Source: Clostridia bacterium (lineage in GTDB: Bacteria > Bacillota > Clostridia > Christensenellales > Aristaeellaceae). From it: DNA of 64,000 nt. The translations under genes and the position numbers were made by a program. The stretch is from contig JAFXCE010000126.1 of the NCBI GenBank assembly GCA_017521565.1, positions 37,895-101,894 of the forward strand, in the 5' to 3' direction. The notes under the pieces were generated by a model. It was given only the letters and a program-made list of their open reading frames with translations, searched no databases and was not told where the DNA came from. Below, one piece after another: positions 52,946 to 62,105 of the stretch (its first letter is position 1; every line of letters begins with the position of its first letter).

Positions 52946-52981
52946 AACACGGCAGACCCGCACTGGCAGGTCTGCCGTGTT
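52946..52981. terminator. Bidirectional terminator
   Basis: AACACGGCAGACC (52946-52958) pairs with GGTCTGCCGTGTT (52969-52981). On the minus strand TTTTTC follows. It ends both the LysR gene and the xylose operon. Confidence 0.9.
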
Positions 52982-53011
52982 CTTATTCAATCAGAATGGT
53001 TTATCCGTATC

Positions 53012-54322
53012 TCAGGTGAAGAGCACGCTGTTGACGACGCTCTCCAGATACTCCTGACGGCCGCTGCCCGGCAGCTTCGCCGCGCCGAGCTCGTCGGCAT
53101 ACGCAGCCAGCTCCTCAAGCGTCGCTTCTCCGCTGACGATCTTCGCGCCAATGCCGGTCTTGTAGCTGGCATAGCGCTCCGCGATGAACGCGTCAATGCG
53201 GCCATCCTCGATGATCTTCGCAGCCTTGATCAGGCCGAGCGCGAAGGCATCCATGCCCAGAATGTACGCATGGAACATGTCCTCCGGCGTGTAGCTCGGA
53301 CGGCGGTTCTTCGCGTCGAAGTTGAAGCCGCCGGTCAGGCCGCCCGCCTTGAGCACTTCGTACATGCACATCGTGGTCTCGTACACGTCGAACGGGAACT
53401 CGTCGGTATCCCAGCCGAGCAGGTAGTCGCCCTGGTTGGCGTCGATGGAGCCGAGCATGCCATTGATCGCGGAGATGCGCAGGTCATGCTGGAAGGTATG
53501 GCCGGCGAGCGTCGCGTGGTTCGCCTCGATGTTCATCTTGAAATCTTTGTCGAGGCCATGCTGGCGCAGGAAGCCGATCGCCGTGGCGGCATCGAAATCA
53601 TACTGATGCTTCATCGGCTCCTTCGGCTTCGGCTCAATGTAGAAATCGCCCGTGAAGCCGATGCTTCTGCCGTACTTGACCGCCATCTTCATCAAGCGGG
53701 CAATATTCTCCTGCTCAAACTTGACGTCGGTGTTCAGCAGGGTCTCATAGCCCTCGCGGCCGCCCCAGAACACATAGCCCTTGCCGCCCAGCTTCACAGT
53801 GATATCCAGCGCCTTCTTGATCTGCGCCGCAGCGAAGCAATACACCTCGGCGGAGTTGGTGCTGCCCGCGCCGTTCATGAAGCGCGGATTGGAGAACATG
53901 TTGGCGGTGCCCCACAGGCACTTGATGCCGGTAGCCTTCATCTTCTCAAGGATGTAATCGGAGATTTCGTCCAGGCGGCGGTTGGTCTCCTTGATGTCGT
54001 CCGCTTCCGGCACGATGTCCACATCGTGGAAGCAGAAATACTCGATGCCCAGCTTCTGCATGAATTCAAAGCCGGCGTCGACCTTCGCCTTCGCATGCTC
54101 CATGGTGCCCTTCTCAGCGCCGAAGGACTTATCCGCCGTATCGCGGCCGAACATGTCGGTGCCGCCGGCACAGAGGTTATGCCACCACGCCATCGCGAAC
54201 GGCAGATGCTCGCGCATGGTCTTGCCCATGATTACCTGATCCGGGTTATAGAACTTGAACGCCAGCGGGTTCCTGCTCTGCGGGCCTTCGTACGGGATCA
54301 CCGGGATATTCTCAAAATACAT
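53012..54322 (-). CDS. xylA: Xylose isomerase
   Basis: A 436-residue enzyme of the long class II type. Catalytic His99 and Asp102 are in [21 protein letters not shown] holds a metal-binding Glu, and [12 protein letters not shown] the second metal region. It converts D-xylose to D-xylulose in the cytosol. The start follows AAAAGGAGG. It is the last gene of the GH3-xylB-xylA unit, 39 bases after xylB. Confidence 0.98.
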   Translation of the reverse strand: MYFENIPVIPYEGPQSRNPLAFKFYNPDQVIMGKTMREHLPFAMAWWHNLCAGGTDMFGRDTADKSFGAEKGTMEHAKAKVDAGFEFMQKLGIEYFCFHDVDIVPEADDIKETNRRLDEISDYILEKMKATGIKCLWGTANMFSNPRFMNGAGSTNSAEVYCFAAAQIKKALDITVKLGGKGYVFWGGREGYETLLNTDVKFEQENIARLMKMAVKYGRSIGFTGDFYIEPKPKEPMKHQYDFDAATAIGFLRQHGLDKDFKMNIEANHATLAGHTFQHDLRISAINGMLGSIDANQGDYLLGWDTDEFPFDVYETTMCMYEVLKAGGLTGGFNFDAKNRRPSYTPEDMFHAYILGMDAFALGLIKAAKIIEDGRIDAFIAERYASYKTGIGAKIVSGEATLEELAAYADELGAAKLPGSGRQEYLESVVNSVLFT

Positions 54323-54361
54323 ATGCTTGTCCTCCTTTTGTCGAATCGGGAATTGCATGAA

Positions 54362-55840
54362 TTATCGAAGTACGGGGAAGATCGCCTTCACCGCAGGATA
54401 GATGGTTTTAAACTTCTGATACTGCGCCTCATAGCGCGCGCTGAGCGCCGCATCCGGCTTAAGCACAGCCTCCGTCTGAACGATCGCATCGCAGGCGGCC
54501 TGCACGCTTTCGTATGCGCCGCAGGCGACCATCGCCAGCATTGCGCCGCCCATGCCGGGGCCCTGCTCGCAGGCGGGGCTTTCCAGCTTCACGTTCAGCA
54601 CGTTGGCCATGATCTTCTTCCACAACGGGCTCTTCGCGCCGCCGCCGCAGATCTTGGAACTGCTGATCTCAATGCCAAGGCTTCTGGCAACCTCAACGCT
54701 GTCGCGGATGGCAAACGCCACGCCCTCCAGCACAGCGAGCGTCATATCCTCGCGCGAGGTGTCCATGCTCATGCCGATGAACGTCGCGCGTGCGTCGGTG
54801 TCGTTGATCGGGCTGCGCTCGCCCATCAGATACGGCAGGAAGAACACGTTGTTGCGTCCAAGTTTCTCCTCGTCGATCTTCGCCTGCTCGCCGGCATAGT
54901 CTTGAGTCGCGAGAATATCCTCCATCAGCCACTTGTTGCAGGAGGCGGCGGAGAGCATGCAGCCCATCAGGTGATAGCCGCCGTCGGCATGCGCAAAGGC
55001 ATGCAGCGCGTTGTTGGGATCCACGCCGAAGGCCTGCGAGGAGATGAACACCGTGCCGGAGGTGCCGAGGCTGATGTTGCAGCCGCCCTCGCCCACGACG
55101 CCCGTGCCCACAGCCGCTGCGGCGTTGTCGCCTGCGCCAGCGGCAACCTTCACATTCTCCCTGAGGCCCAGCGCCTTGGCGATCTCCGGCTTTACCATGC
55201 CGATGCAGTCATAGCTTTCAAAGAGCTGGGGCATCTGCGCCTTCGTCACGCCGCAGATGGCCAGCATTTCCTCGCTCCAGCACTTATGCTCAACATCCAG
55301 CAGAAGCATGCCGGAGGCGTCGGAGTAATCGCAGGCATGCACGCCGGTAAGGATATAGTTGATATAGTCCTTGGGCAGCATGATCTTGCTGATTTTTTTG
55401 AAGTTCTCCGGCTCGTTTTCCTTCATCCAGAGAATCTTCGGCGCGGTGAAGCCGGCAAACGCGATGTTGGCCGTCAGCTCCGATAGCTTCTCCTTGCCGA
55501 TCACGCCGTTGAGGTAATCCACCTGCGCCGCCGTGCGTCCGTCGTTCCAGAGGATCGCGGGACGGATCACCTCGTCCTGATCATCGAGCACGACCAGACC
55601 GTGCATCTGGCCGCCTGCGCCAATGCCGGCAATGTCCGAAGCGTCCACACCGGCGATCAGCTCGGGAATGCCCTCGAGCATCGCCGCATGCCAGTCCTGC
55701 GGATTCTGCTGGCTCCAGCCCGGCTGAGGAAACTCCAGCGGATACGATTTGCTCACCACATTGACAATCGCACCCTTTTCATCCATCAGCAGGAACTTGG
55801 CCGCAGAGGTACCCAGATCAATTCCGATATAGTAGCTCAT
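54362..55840 (-). CDS. xylB: Xylulokinase
   Basis: A 492-residue FGGY-family kinase. The ATP-binding IGIDLGTSAAKFLLMDE opens the protein, GAGGQMHGLV follows near 74, the catalytic region AAGAGDNAAAAVGTG lies near 240, and GGGAKSPLWKKIMANVL (about 404-420) is the adenosine motif. It makes D-xylulose 5-phosphate. The start at 55840 follows GAGGAG; a longer frame exists upstream without a ribosome site. Confidence 0.97.
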   Translation of the reverse strand: MSYYIGIDLGTSAAKFLLMDEKGAIVNVVSKSYPLEFPQPGWSQQNPQDWHAAMLEGIPELIAGVDASDIAGIGAGGQMHGLVVLDDQDEVIRPAILWNDGRTAAQVDYLNGVIGKEKLSELTANIAFAGFTAPKILWMKENEPENFKKISKIMLPKDYINYILTGVHACDYSDASGMLLLDVEHKCWSEEMLAICGVTKAQMPQLFESYDCIGMVKPEIAKALGLRENVKVAAGAGDNAAAAVGTGVVGEGGCNISLGTSGTVFISSQAFGVDPNNALHAFAHADGGYHLMGCMLSAASCNKWLMEDILATQDYAGEQAKIDEEKLGRNNVFFLPYLMGERSPINDTDARATFIGMSMDTSREDMTLAVLEGVAFAIRDSVEVARSLGIEISSSKICGGGAKSPLWKKIMANVLNVKLESPACEQGPGMGGAMLAMVACGAYESVQAACDAIVQTEAVLKPDAALSARYEAQYQKFKTIYPAVKAIFPVLR

Positions 55841-55913
55841 TTCTCCTCGCTTCCTTTCCTCGCCGGTTTTCCGGTGATTACCTGCGTCCATCACATGCTT
55901 ATGCCTGATTGGA

Positions 55914-58010
55914 TTACGCCAGCCCGATTTCGATGCAGGCATGCCCGGTCAATTCGCGGCTACGGGCATCCGGCTGAGAAACGCCCGCATACAGCACCGG
56001 CCTGCCCTCGGCGATTCTTTCGCCGTCCGGGCTGACCACCTTCAGCGCCTCGCGATTGATGACGACCGTCACGGTCTTCTCCTCGCCCGCCGCAAGGGCA
56101 ATGCGCTTGAATCCGCAAAGTCTCGGGTTGCGCGGCGCGTTTGCGCTGTCTCTGTTCTGTACATAGATTTCAACGACGTCCTGCGTATCGCACGCGCCAT
56201 CGTTGCGGACTGCGGCATGGACGAGGATCTGCGCATCCGTTTCCTCCACCTGCGCGCCGATCACATACACGTCGCCGTAGGTCAAGCCGTAACCAAACGG
56301 ATACAGCGGCTCATGCTCAAAGTAGCGATAGGTACGGCCCTTCATGCTGTAATCGGTAAACTCCGGCATCAGATCGAGCTGCTCATTGCGGTAGAACGTC
56401 AGCGGCAGCTTGCCGGACGGGGAAACGCGGCCCAGCAGGATATCAGCAACCGTCTTTCCGCCGCGCGCGCCAGGGTACCATGTCAGCAGCACCGCGTTCG
56501 CGTCGTCCGCCGCCTTGCCCAGATCGATGGCGCTGCCCGCCATCAGGCAGATCACCGTCGGCTTGCCCACAGCCAGCACCGCGTCTATCAGCCTGCGCTG
56601 GGACTCAGGCAGCAGCAGATTGAGCTTATCGCCGGAGGCCGACGCGTTGCTGGTGTCGCCCTCCTCGCCCTCGAGCGTCTCATCCAGGCCCACGACCAGC
56701 ACGACAGCGTCGGACGCCTCCGCGGCGGCCAGCGCCTCGGGAATCCGATCGCCCGGCTGCGCAAGGTCTTCCTCACGGTTCTTGAATAGATGCGCGCCCT
56801 GCGCGTAAAGCACGCGCACATCCTCGCCGACCGCATCCTGAATACCCTCCAGCACCGTGATATATCGGGAGGAGGTGCCGTGGTAATTGCCAATCAACGC
56901 AGCTCTGCTGTTCGCGTTCGGACCGATAACCGCCAGCGTATGGATTTTTTCCATATCCAGCGGCAGAACACCGTCGTTTTTCAGCAGCACACAGCTCTTC
57001 TGCTCCGCCTCGCGCGCCTTGGCGATATGCTCGCGGCACTCCACAGCGGTATACGGAATGCTGTCGTATTCGCTGCCCTCCATGATGCCCAGCATATAGC
57101 GCGCTGTGAACAGGCGGACGGCAGCGGTGCGGATCTGTTCCTCCGTAACGAGGCCCTTTTCATAGGCCTTCATCATGTAGATATAGGTATTTCCGCAGTT
57201 GACGTCGCAGCCGTTTTGGAGCGCCAGCGCGGCGGATTCCTCCGGCGTGTCCGTCACCTGATGATGTTCGTGGAAATCGCGGATGGCCCAGCAGTCAGAG
57301 ACCACATGTCCCTCAAAGCCCCACGCGCCGCGCAGGGTATCCACCAGCAGCGCCTTGCTGCCGCAGCAGGGCTCGCCATTGGTGCGATTATACGCGCCCA
57401 TGACGGCCTCCACGCCGGCCTCAGTGACCAGTGCCTTAAACGCCGGCAGATAGGTCTCCTCCATATCCTTGCGGTCTGCGATCGCATTGAAGCGGTGGCG
57501 GATCGCCTCCGGGCCGGAATGCACGGCAAAATGCTTCGCGCACGCAGCGGACTTCATCACCTCGCCGCCGCCCTGAAGACCCCTGACATACGCCTTGCCC
57601 ATTTCGGCGGTCAGGTACGGATCCTCGCCGTAGGTTTCATGACCGCGGCCCCAGCGCGGATCGCGGAAGATATTGATATTGGGCGACCAGAATGTCAGTC
57701 CCTTATAGATATCGCGATCGCCATGCGCAGTAGCGGCGTTGTACTTGGCGCGTCCTTCCGTCGCCGATACGTCGCCAAGCGCTTCAATCAGCTGAGGATC
57801 AAACGTCGCCCCCAAGCCGATTGCCTGCGGATAGCTGGTCGCCGTGCCTGCGCGCGCCACGCCATGCAGCGCCTCGTTCCACCAGTTATACGCCGGGACG
57901 CCAAGCCGCTCGATCGCAGGGGCGTCGTATCTGAGCTGGCTTGCCGCTTCCTCAACCGTCATCCTGCCGACAAGCGCCTTTGCCTTTTCACGGGCAATTT
58001 CTCTGTTCAT
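55914..58010 (-). CDS. GH3 beta-xylosidase/beta-glucosidase
   Basis: A 698-residue GH3 enzyme. YNWWNEALHGVAR near residue 41 is typical of the xylosidase branch, and the nucleophile is Asp239 in GHVVSDCWAI. A second sandwich domain (about 385-560) and a fibronectin-like end complete the expected architecture. There is no signal peptide, so it hydrolyses imported xylo-oligosaccharides to xylose for the following xylB and xylA. Start at 58010 follows AGGGAG. Alternative activities such as beta-glucosidase or arabinofuranosidase cannot be excluded. Confidence 0.93.
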   Translation of the reverse strand: MNREIAREKAKALVGRMTVEEAASQLRYDAPAIERLGVPAYNWWNEALHGVARAGTATSYPQAIGLGATFDPQLIEALGDVSATEGRAKYNAATAHGDRDIYKGLTFWSPNINIFRDPRWGRGHETYGEDPYLTAEMGKAYVRGLQGGGEVMKSAACAKHFAVHSGPEAIRHRFNAIADRKDMEETYLPAFKALVTEAGVEAVMGAYNRTNGEPCCGSKALLVDTLRGAWGFEGHVVSDCWAIRDFHEHHQVTDTPEESAALALQNGCDVNCGNTYIYMMKAYEKGLVTEEQIRTAAVRLFTARYMLGIMEGSEYDSIPYTAVECREHIAKAREAEQKSCVLLKNDGVLPLDMEKIHTLAVIGPNANSRAALIGNYHGTSSRYITVLEGIQDAVGEDVRVLYAQGAHLFKNREEDLAQPGDRIPEALAAAEASDAVVLVVGLDETLEGEEGDTSNASASGDKLNLLLPESQRRLIDAVLAVGKPTVICLMAGSAIDLGKAADDANAVLLTWYPGARGGKTVADILLGRVSPSGKLPLTFYRNEQLDLMPEFTDYSMKGRTYRYFEHEPLYPFGYGLTYGDVYVIGAQVEETDAQILVHAAVRNDGACDTQDVVEIYVQNRDSANAPRNPRLCGFKRIALAAGEEKTVTVVINREALKVVSPDGERIAEGRPVLYAGVSQPDARSRELTGHACIEIGLA

Positions 58011-58038
58011 CGCGTTCACTCCCTGTCGTGAAAGAGTT

Positions 58039-58138
58039 TTGCAACAATGTTCCCTAACTGTATTTATGATATATGATTCCCTGTGATTTGTCAAGATTTT
58101 TTATAAACCCGCGCCGCAATTTAGACGATTGCAACAAT
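58039..58138 (+). repeat. Two copies of a 10-bp direct repeat in the divergent control region
   Basis: TTGCAACAAT occurs at 58039-58048, just after the likely start site of the xylose operon, and at 58129-58138, over the -35 of the desulfurase gene. The second copy sits in GATTG-CAA-CAATC, an inverted repeat. It could be a shared regulator site or chance. Confidence 0.35.
58066..58094 (-). promoter_or_regulatory. Promoter of the GH3-xylB-xylA operon
   Basis: TTGACA (58089-58094) and TATCAT (58066-58071), 17-base spacer, minus strand. Confidence 0.8.
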
Positions 58139-58158
58139 CCAGCGTGGTCTGCTATAAT
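58129..58158 (+). promoter_or_regulatory. Promoter of the cysteine-desulfurase gene
   Basis: TTGCAA (58129-58134) and TATAAT (58153-58158), 18-base spacer. Confidence 0.65.
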
Positions 58159-58188
58159 ATCTGTATCACGCCCGCAGGAGGCATACTT

Positions 58189-59301
58189 ATGGACAGCAGG
58201 CTCATCTATCTCGATCACGCCGCCACCACCTTCCCCGAGGAAGAGGTCATCCTTGCCATGGGTGAATGCATGCGTCAGGCGTCCTTCAACGCCTCTGCCG
58301 CATACAGCGCTGCGGGCGAAGCACGGCGCATACACAGGCTCTGCCGCCGTCAGCTTTCCGTCATGCTCGCCTGCCCGCCGCAGGATATCTTCTTCACCAG
58401 CGGCGGCACGGAAGCCAACAACTGGGCCATCCGCGCCTTTTCCGGGCAGCATGCCGTCATCGCCGCCATCGAGCATCACTCCATCCTGCGCAGCGCGCAC
58501 GCAGCCGGATGCAGCATTTCGCTCGTCCCGCCCAACGACAGCGGATTCACACAGCCGGAAGCTATCCTTTCTGCGCTTCGCCCGGATACAAGGCTCGTCT
58601 GCCTGCAGGCGGCCAACAACGAAACAGGCGTTCTGCAGCCCTATCGCGAGCTCTATCCCGCGCTGCACGCGCGCGGTGTTCATCTGCATGTCGATGCGGT
58701 ACAGGCCTTCGGTCATGTCCCCGTCAGCGCAGCGCACTGCGACAGCATGAGCCTCTCCGCGCACAAGCTCTATGGCCCGCGCGGCACCGGCGCACTGTAT
58801 ATCCGCAGCGGCGCGCGCATCCCCGCACTGCTTTTCGGCGGCGGTCAGGAAAGCGATCTGCGCGCCGGCACAGAAAACACACCCGCCATCCGGGGATTTC
58901 ATGTTGCGGCCCGGATGGCGGATGAAGATATGATGCAGCGTGATACACGCGAACGTGCATTGCTCCATGATTTTGTATCCACCCTGCGGCTTCATTGTCC
59001 ATCCATTCGGCTGCTGGGCGAAAACCGCCCGCGCCTGCCTGGCGTCGCTGCTCTGCTGATTCCCGGCCTTTTGTCTGAGCACGCCATTGCCGCGCTGGAT
59101 CTTCAGGGCATTCTCGTCTCCGGCGGCGCGGCCTGTGCCTCTTCTTCCGGCGAACCCAGCCACGTCTATCTGGCAATGGCCCTTTCCCCCGCCGATGCGT
59201 CCTGCGTCCTGCGCATCAGCATCGGCCGTCATACCACGGCAGACGAGCTTTCCTCAGCCGCGCAGGCTTTGCTCAAGCTCATCCCTGCGCAAGCGCAGTG
59301 A
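58189..59301 (+). CDS. Cysteine desulfurase (NifS/IscS-like)
   Basis: A 370-residue PLP enzyme. IYLDHAATTFP opens it. The PLP lysine is in SLSAHKLYGPRGTG (about residues 183-196), and the persulfide cysteine lies in SGGAACASSSGEPSH near residue 320. It takes sulfur from cysteine for Fe-S clusters or tRNA thiolation. No iscU- or mnmA-like partner is adjacent. The gene sits between the xylose operon and its likely regulator and overlaps the ROK gene 3' end by 23 bases. Start at 58189 follows GGAGG. Confidence 0.93.
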   Translation: MDSRLIYLDHAATTFPEEEVILAMGECMRQASFNASAAYSAAGEARRIHRLCRRQLSVMLACPPQDIFFTSGGTEANNWAIRAFSGQHAVIAAIEHHSILRSAHAAGCSISLVPPNDSGFTQPEAILSALRPDTRLVCLQAANNETGVLQPYRELYPALHARGVHLHVDAVQAFGHVPVSAAHCDSMSLSAHKLYGPRGTGALYIRSGARIPALLFGGGQESDLRAGTENTPAIRGFHVAARMADEDMMQRDTRERALLHDFVSTLRLHCPSIRLLGENRPRLPGVAALLIPGLLSEHAIAALDLQGILVSGGAACASSSGEPSHVYLAMALSPADASCVLRISIGRHTTADELSSAAQALLKLIPAQAQ

Positions 59302-60496
59302 AGTATTTTTCGATGAGCTTGCTGACGCCGCCCTTCGCCGCGAGCAGCTCCAGACGCTGCCGGTCATAGCGGATATCGAAGATCTTTCCCTGCGGGTAGT
59401 ACCTGAACTGAGCGAGTTCCTCCTTCAGGCAGCGGTCAAAATGTTCGTCCGCCCACGCAAAGTCGCCCTGAAAGACCACGGTCTCCTGATTATAGGCAAG
59501 CGACAGATTCTGCAGCGCGACGGCAAAGCAATGCGCCAGATACGCCGTCACCTGCCGTGCACGCTGATCGCCCTCGTCGGAAAGCCCAAAGAGCTGCTGG
59601 AATGTCATTGAGGCGCATGTCTCTTCCGGCATGCCCAGATCACGCAGCTTCTGCCGCACACGCGGCAGATTGACCATGCTCTCCAGACAGCCGCGTTTGC
59701 CGCAGCCGCAGACCACGTCATCCGACGGGCTGATGATCATGTGGCCGATTTCGCCGATGAGCGAATCCCGGCCGTTGAGCACATGCCCTCGCTCAATCAG
59801 GCAGGCCGATATACCCCATGTGGTGAAGAAGGTCATCACGCGGCCCGCTTCATACGCCGGATGCTCCAGCAGAACGGCACGCCCTGCCGCCTTGCCGGCG
59901 TTGTCGATGTAACACTCCAGATGCCCGCCAAGCACGCTGCGCAGCTTCTGCTCCATGTCCACATCCGTTCCCCAGCCGGGCGCCTGAGAATTGTATCTGA
60001 GGGCTTTCGTATCATAATCCACCGTACCGGGAACGGTCAGCACCACGCCATACAGATCCGAAAGCGAAATCCCCTTTGCAGCCAGATAGCCTCCGGCCAT
60101 CAGGCGCACGTCGCGCAGGTTTTCATCCAGATCGTCGCTCAGCTGATGCGCGTATTCCTTCATGTGATCAACCTCGCCGAGCATATCGCTCATCGCCAGC
60201 GTCACGCTGCGCGGCCAAAGATTGATGCACAGAATCTTTTTCTCATCGCAAAAACGGAATAGCTCCGGCTTTTTTCCGCCTGCGCTTGTGCTGGAACCAA
60301 AGCCCATGGACTGGATGACGCCCAGCTCACAGTAATGCTGCAGAAAGCGCATCACCGTCTGACGGCTGATCCCCGTCATCATATGAATCTCTGCTGCGGT
60401 AAGCACCTTGCCGGAACGGATGACCCGAAGCATCTTCTGTCGATTGAGCGCCTTCGCGTCGCCCGGCATGGCTACCTGACCCCGTTCTGTTAACAT
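59279..60496 (-). CDS. ROK-family regulator (XylR type)
   Basis: A 405-residue repressor-type protein. A winged helix-turn-helix at about 18-75 (LTAAEIHMMTGISRQTVMRF) precedes a ROK domain with the zinc motif CGCGKRGCLES (about 263-273) intact and GEIGHMII before it. Its place next to GH3-xylB-xylA suggests a xylose or xylo-oligosaccharide inducer, though it could control the CUT1 transporter downstream. The start follows AAGGAG; a TAAAAT at about 35 bases upstream may be the -10. Confidence 0.93.
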   Translation of the reverse strand: MLTERGQVAMPGDAKALNRQKMLRVIRSGKVLTAAEIHMMTGISRQTVMRFLQHYCELGVIQSMGFGSSTSAGGKKPELFRFCDEKKILCINLWPRSVTLAMSDMLGEVDHMKEYAHQLSDDLDENLRDVRLMAGGYLAAKGISLSDLYGVVLTVPGTVDYDTKALRYNSQAPGWGTDVDMEQKLRSVLGGHLECYIDNAGKAAGRAVLLEHPAYEAGRVMTFFTTWGISACLIERGHVLNGRDSLIGEIGHMIISPSDDVVCGCGKRGCLESMVNLPRVRQKLRDLGMPEETCASMTFQQLFGLSDEGDQRARQVTAYLAHCFAVALQNLSLAYNQETVVFQGDFAWADEHFDRCLKEELAQFRYYPQGKIFDIRYDRQRLELLAAKGGVSKLIEKYFTALAQG

Positions 60497-60580
60497 GATT
60501 CTCTCCTTTATGATAGTAAGTGCCCTATTTTACCATAAATTCTGTATTCATGTACGGACAAGTTTTCTTTGAGTAGAAAG

Positions 60581-60602
60581 TGCTCCCGGATCATCGGGAG
60601 CA
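60581..60602 (-). terminator. Terminator of the CUT1 transporter operon
   Basis: TGCTCCCG (60581-60588) pairs with CGGGAGCA (60595-60602); the minus-strand continuation is CTTTCT. Confidence 0.7.
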
Positions 60603-60620
60603 TTTTCTGTATCAAGCTTT

Positions 60621-62105
60621 TTATTCCTTGACGCCGCCAACGGCAACGCCCGCAATGATGTACTTGCTGAAGCAGAAATACACAATCAGCAGCGGCAGCG
60701 CAGTGAGCGTGAGGCCCAGATAGATGGAACCAAATTCCGTACGGTAGATATCGCCGCGCAGCTCCTTGACCATCATCGGCAGGGTCTTCATCGTCGGATC
60801 AGAGAGCAGCATGAGCGGCGTGAGGTAATTGTTCCAGGAACCGATCACCGCCATGATGCCCATGGTCGCCATCGCCGGGATCATGATGGGCATGATGATG
60901 GTGTTGTAGGTATAGAACTCGCCTGCGCCGTCGATACGCGCCGCCTCCACCAGCGAAATCTGGAAATTTGCCTCCAGATACTGCTTGAAGAAGAAGACCG
61001 TCGACGCCGCCGCAATGGACGGAACCACCAGCGGCAGATAGCTGTTCGTCCAGCCGAGCTTATACATGAACATGTAGAAGCCCGTCGCCGTCACCTGACC
61101 CGGGATCATGATGATCGCCAGAATCACGCTGTAGAGGAGCTTCGCGCCCTTGAAGCGATAGACCGTCAGGCCGTACGCTGTCAGCGCAGAGAAGTACACA
61201 GAGAGGATCGTCGCGCCAAAGGCGATGATCGCGCTGTTCTTGAAACCAACCCAGACGCTGAAGCTCTTGCGCTCAAGCACCTGCCAGTTGTGACCAAGGA
61301 ACGTAGACGGAATCAGTGAGACGCCGCCCTGAATCTGCTGGGAGTTGCGCGTCGCGTTGACGATCATGATCCAGAACGGAAGCAGGCTGAGAATGCACAG
61401 GAAGATGCACAGCACATAGATCATCGCGCGCTTGCTGTTCAGGACGCTTGCGCAGTTCACAAACAGCGCAGCAACCGGCAGCACCAGCATAACGCCCGCC
61501 AGTCCCCAGTTCATCTGAGGATTGCCATAAGGCAGCTTGACCGGAATGGCCTGCACACGGAAGATACAATAGGCAATCACCAGAACGCCGATCAGATTGG
61601 CAAAGCTCGAATACGTGTAGTATTTGCTGACAATCTTTCCATTCGGAATGAGCACGCACGCAGCGGCCATCACCAGCAGCGCGCCTGCGATCTTCGTAAG
61701 CAGATACAGATCTGCAAAATCGGTCGGATAGATCGCGCCGTTCTCATTGACAACCTGCATATTGACTTCGATCTCGGCCGGAAGCGGACCCGGAAGCAGC
61801 GAATACTTCAGGCCGCTCTGCCCAGCCTGGCTGGCAAGCGCAGCCTGCTCGGCAAGGAGATCATCCACCTTCGCCTGCTGCTTATCAATTTTGCCCTGCT
61901 GCTTATCGAGATCCTTCTGAGACTTTCCCTGATCGACATAGCGCTGGAGCTTGGCCTGCTCGCTTTCAAGGCGGCCAACCTGCTTGTCAATCTCTTCCTG
62001 CAGCGCAGCCGCGGAATTATCTTCAAACGTCGCAATCGGCACAAACATGAGGCAGGCCGTCACAAGCAGAAGAAGCACGCAGATTAATCGGGCAGTCTTC
62101 GTCAT
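60621..62105 (-). CDS. CUT1 ABC permease with unusual N-terminal extension
   Basis: A 494-residue protein. Residues about 225-494 form a standard MalG/AraQ-type permease with coupling loop EAARIDGAGEFYTYNTIIMP and tail AGVAVGGVKE. Before it is an extension of about 220 residues: a first helix (8-24), a predicted coiled coil rich in Gln, Lys, Asp and Glu (about 34-92), and three more helices (about 135-153, 169-184, 200-219). The coiled coil would lie outside the membrane. Normal members are about 280 residues. The frame is continuous and overlaps the preceding permease by 4 bases, so fusion rather than misreading is likely. Confidence 0.9.
   Translation of the reverse strand: MTKTARLICVLLLLVTACLMFVPIATFEDNSAAALQEEIDKQVGRLESEQAKLQRYVDQGKSQKDLDKQQGKIDKQQAKVDDLLAEQAALASQAGQSGLKYSLLPGPLPAEIEVNMQVVNENGAIYPTDFADLYLLTKIAGALLVMAAACVLIPNGKIVSKYYTYSSFANLIGVLVIAYCIFRVQAIPVKLPYGNPQMNWGLAGVMLVLPVAALFVNCASVLNSKRAMIYVLCIFLCILSLLPFWIMIVNATRNSQQIQGGVSLIPSTFLGHNWQVLERKSFSVWVGFKNSAIIAFGATILSVYFSALTAYGLTVYRFKGAKLLYSVILAIIMIPGQVTATGFYMFMYKLGWTNSYLPLVVPSIAAASTVFFFKQYLEANFQISLVEAARIDGAGEFYTYNTIIMPIMIPAMATMGIMAVIGSWNNYLTPLMLLSDPTMKTLPMMVKELRGDIYRTEFGSIYLGLTLTALPLLIVYFCFSKYIIAGVAVGGVKE

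Noticed and set aside
52805..55486. An 893-codon open frame on the plus strand opposite xylA and xylB
   Set aside because: Its translation has no recognisable family and no ribosome site. XylA and XylB are certain on the minus strand.
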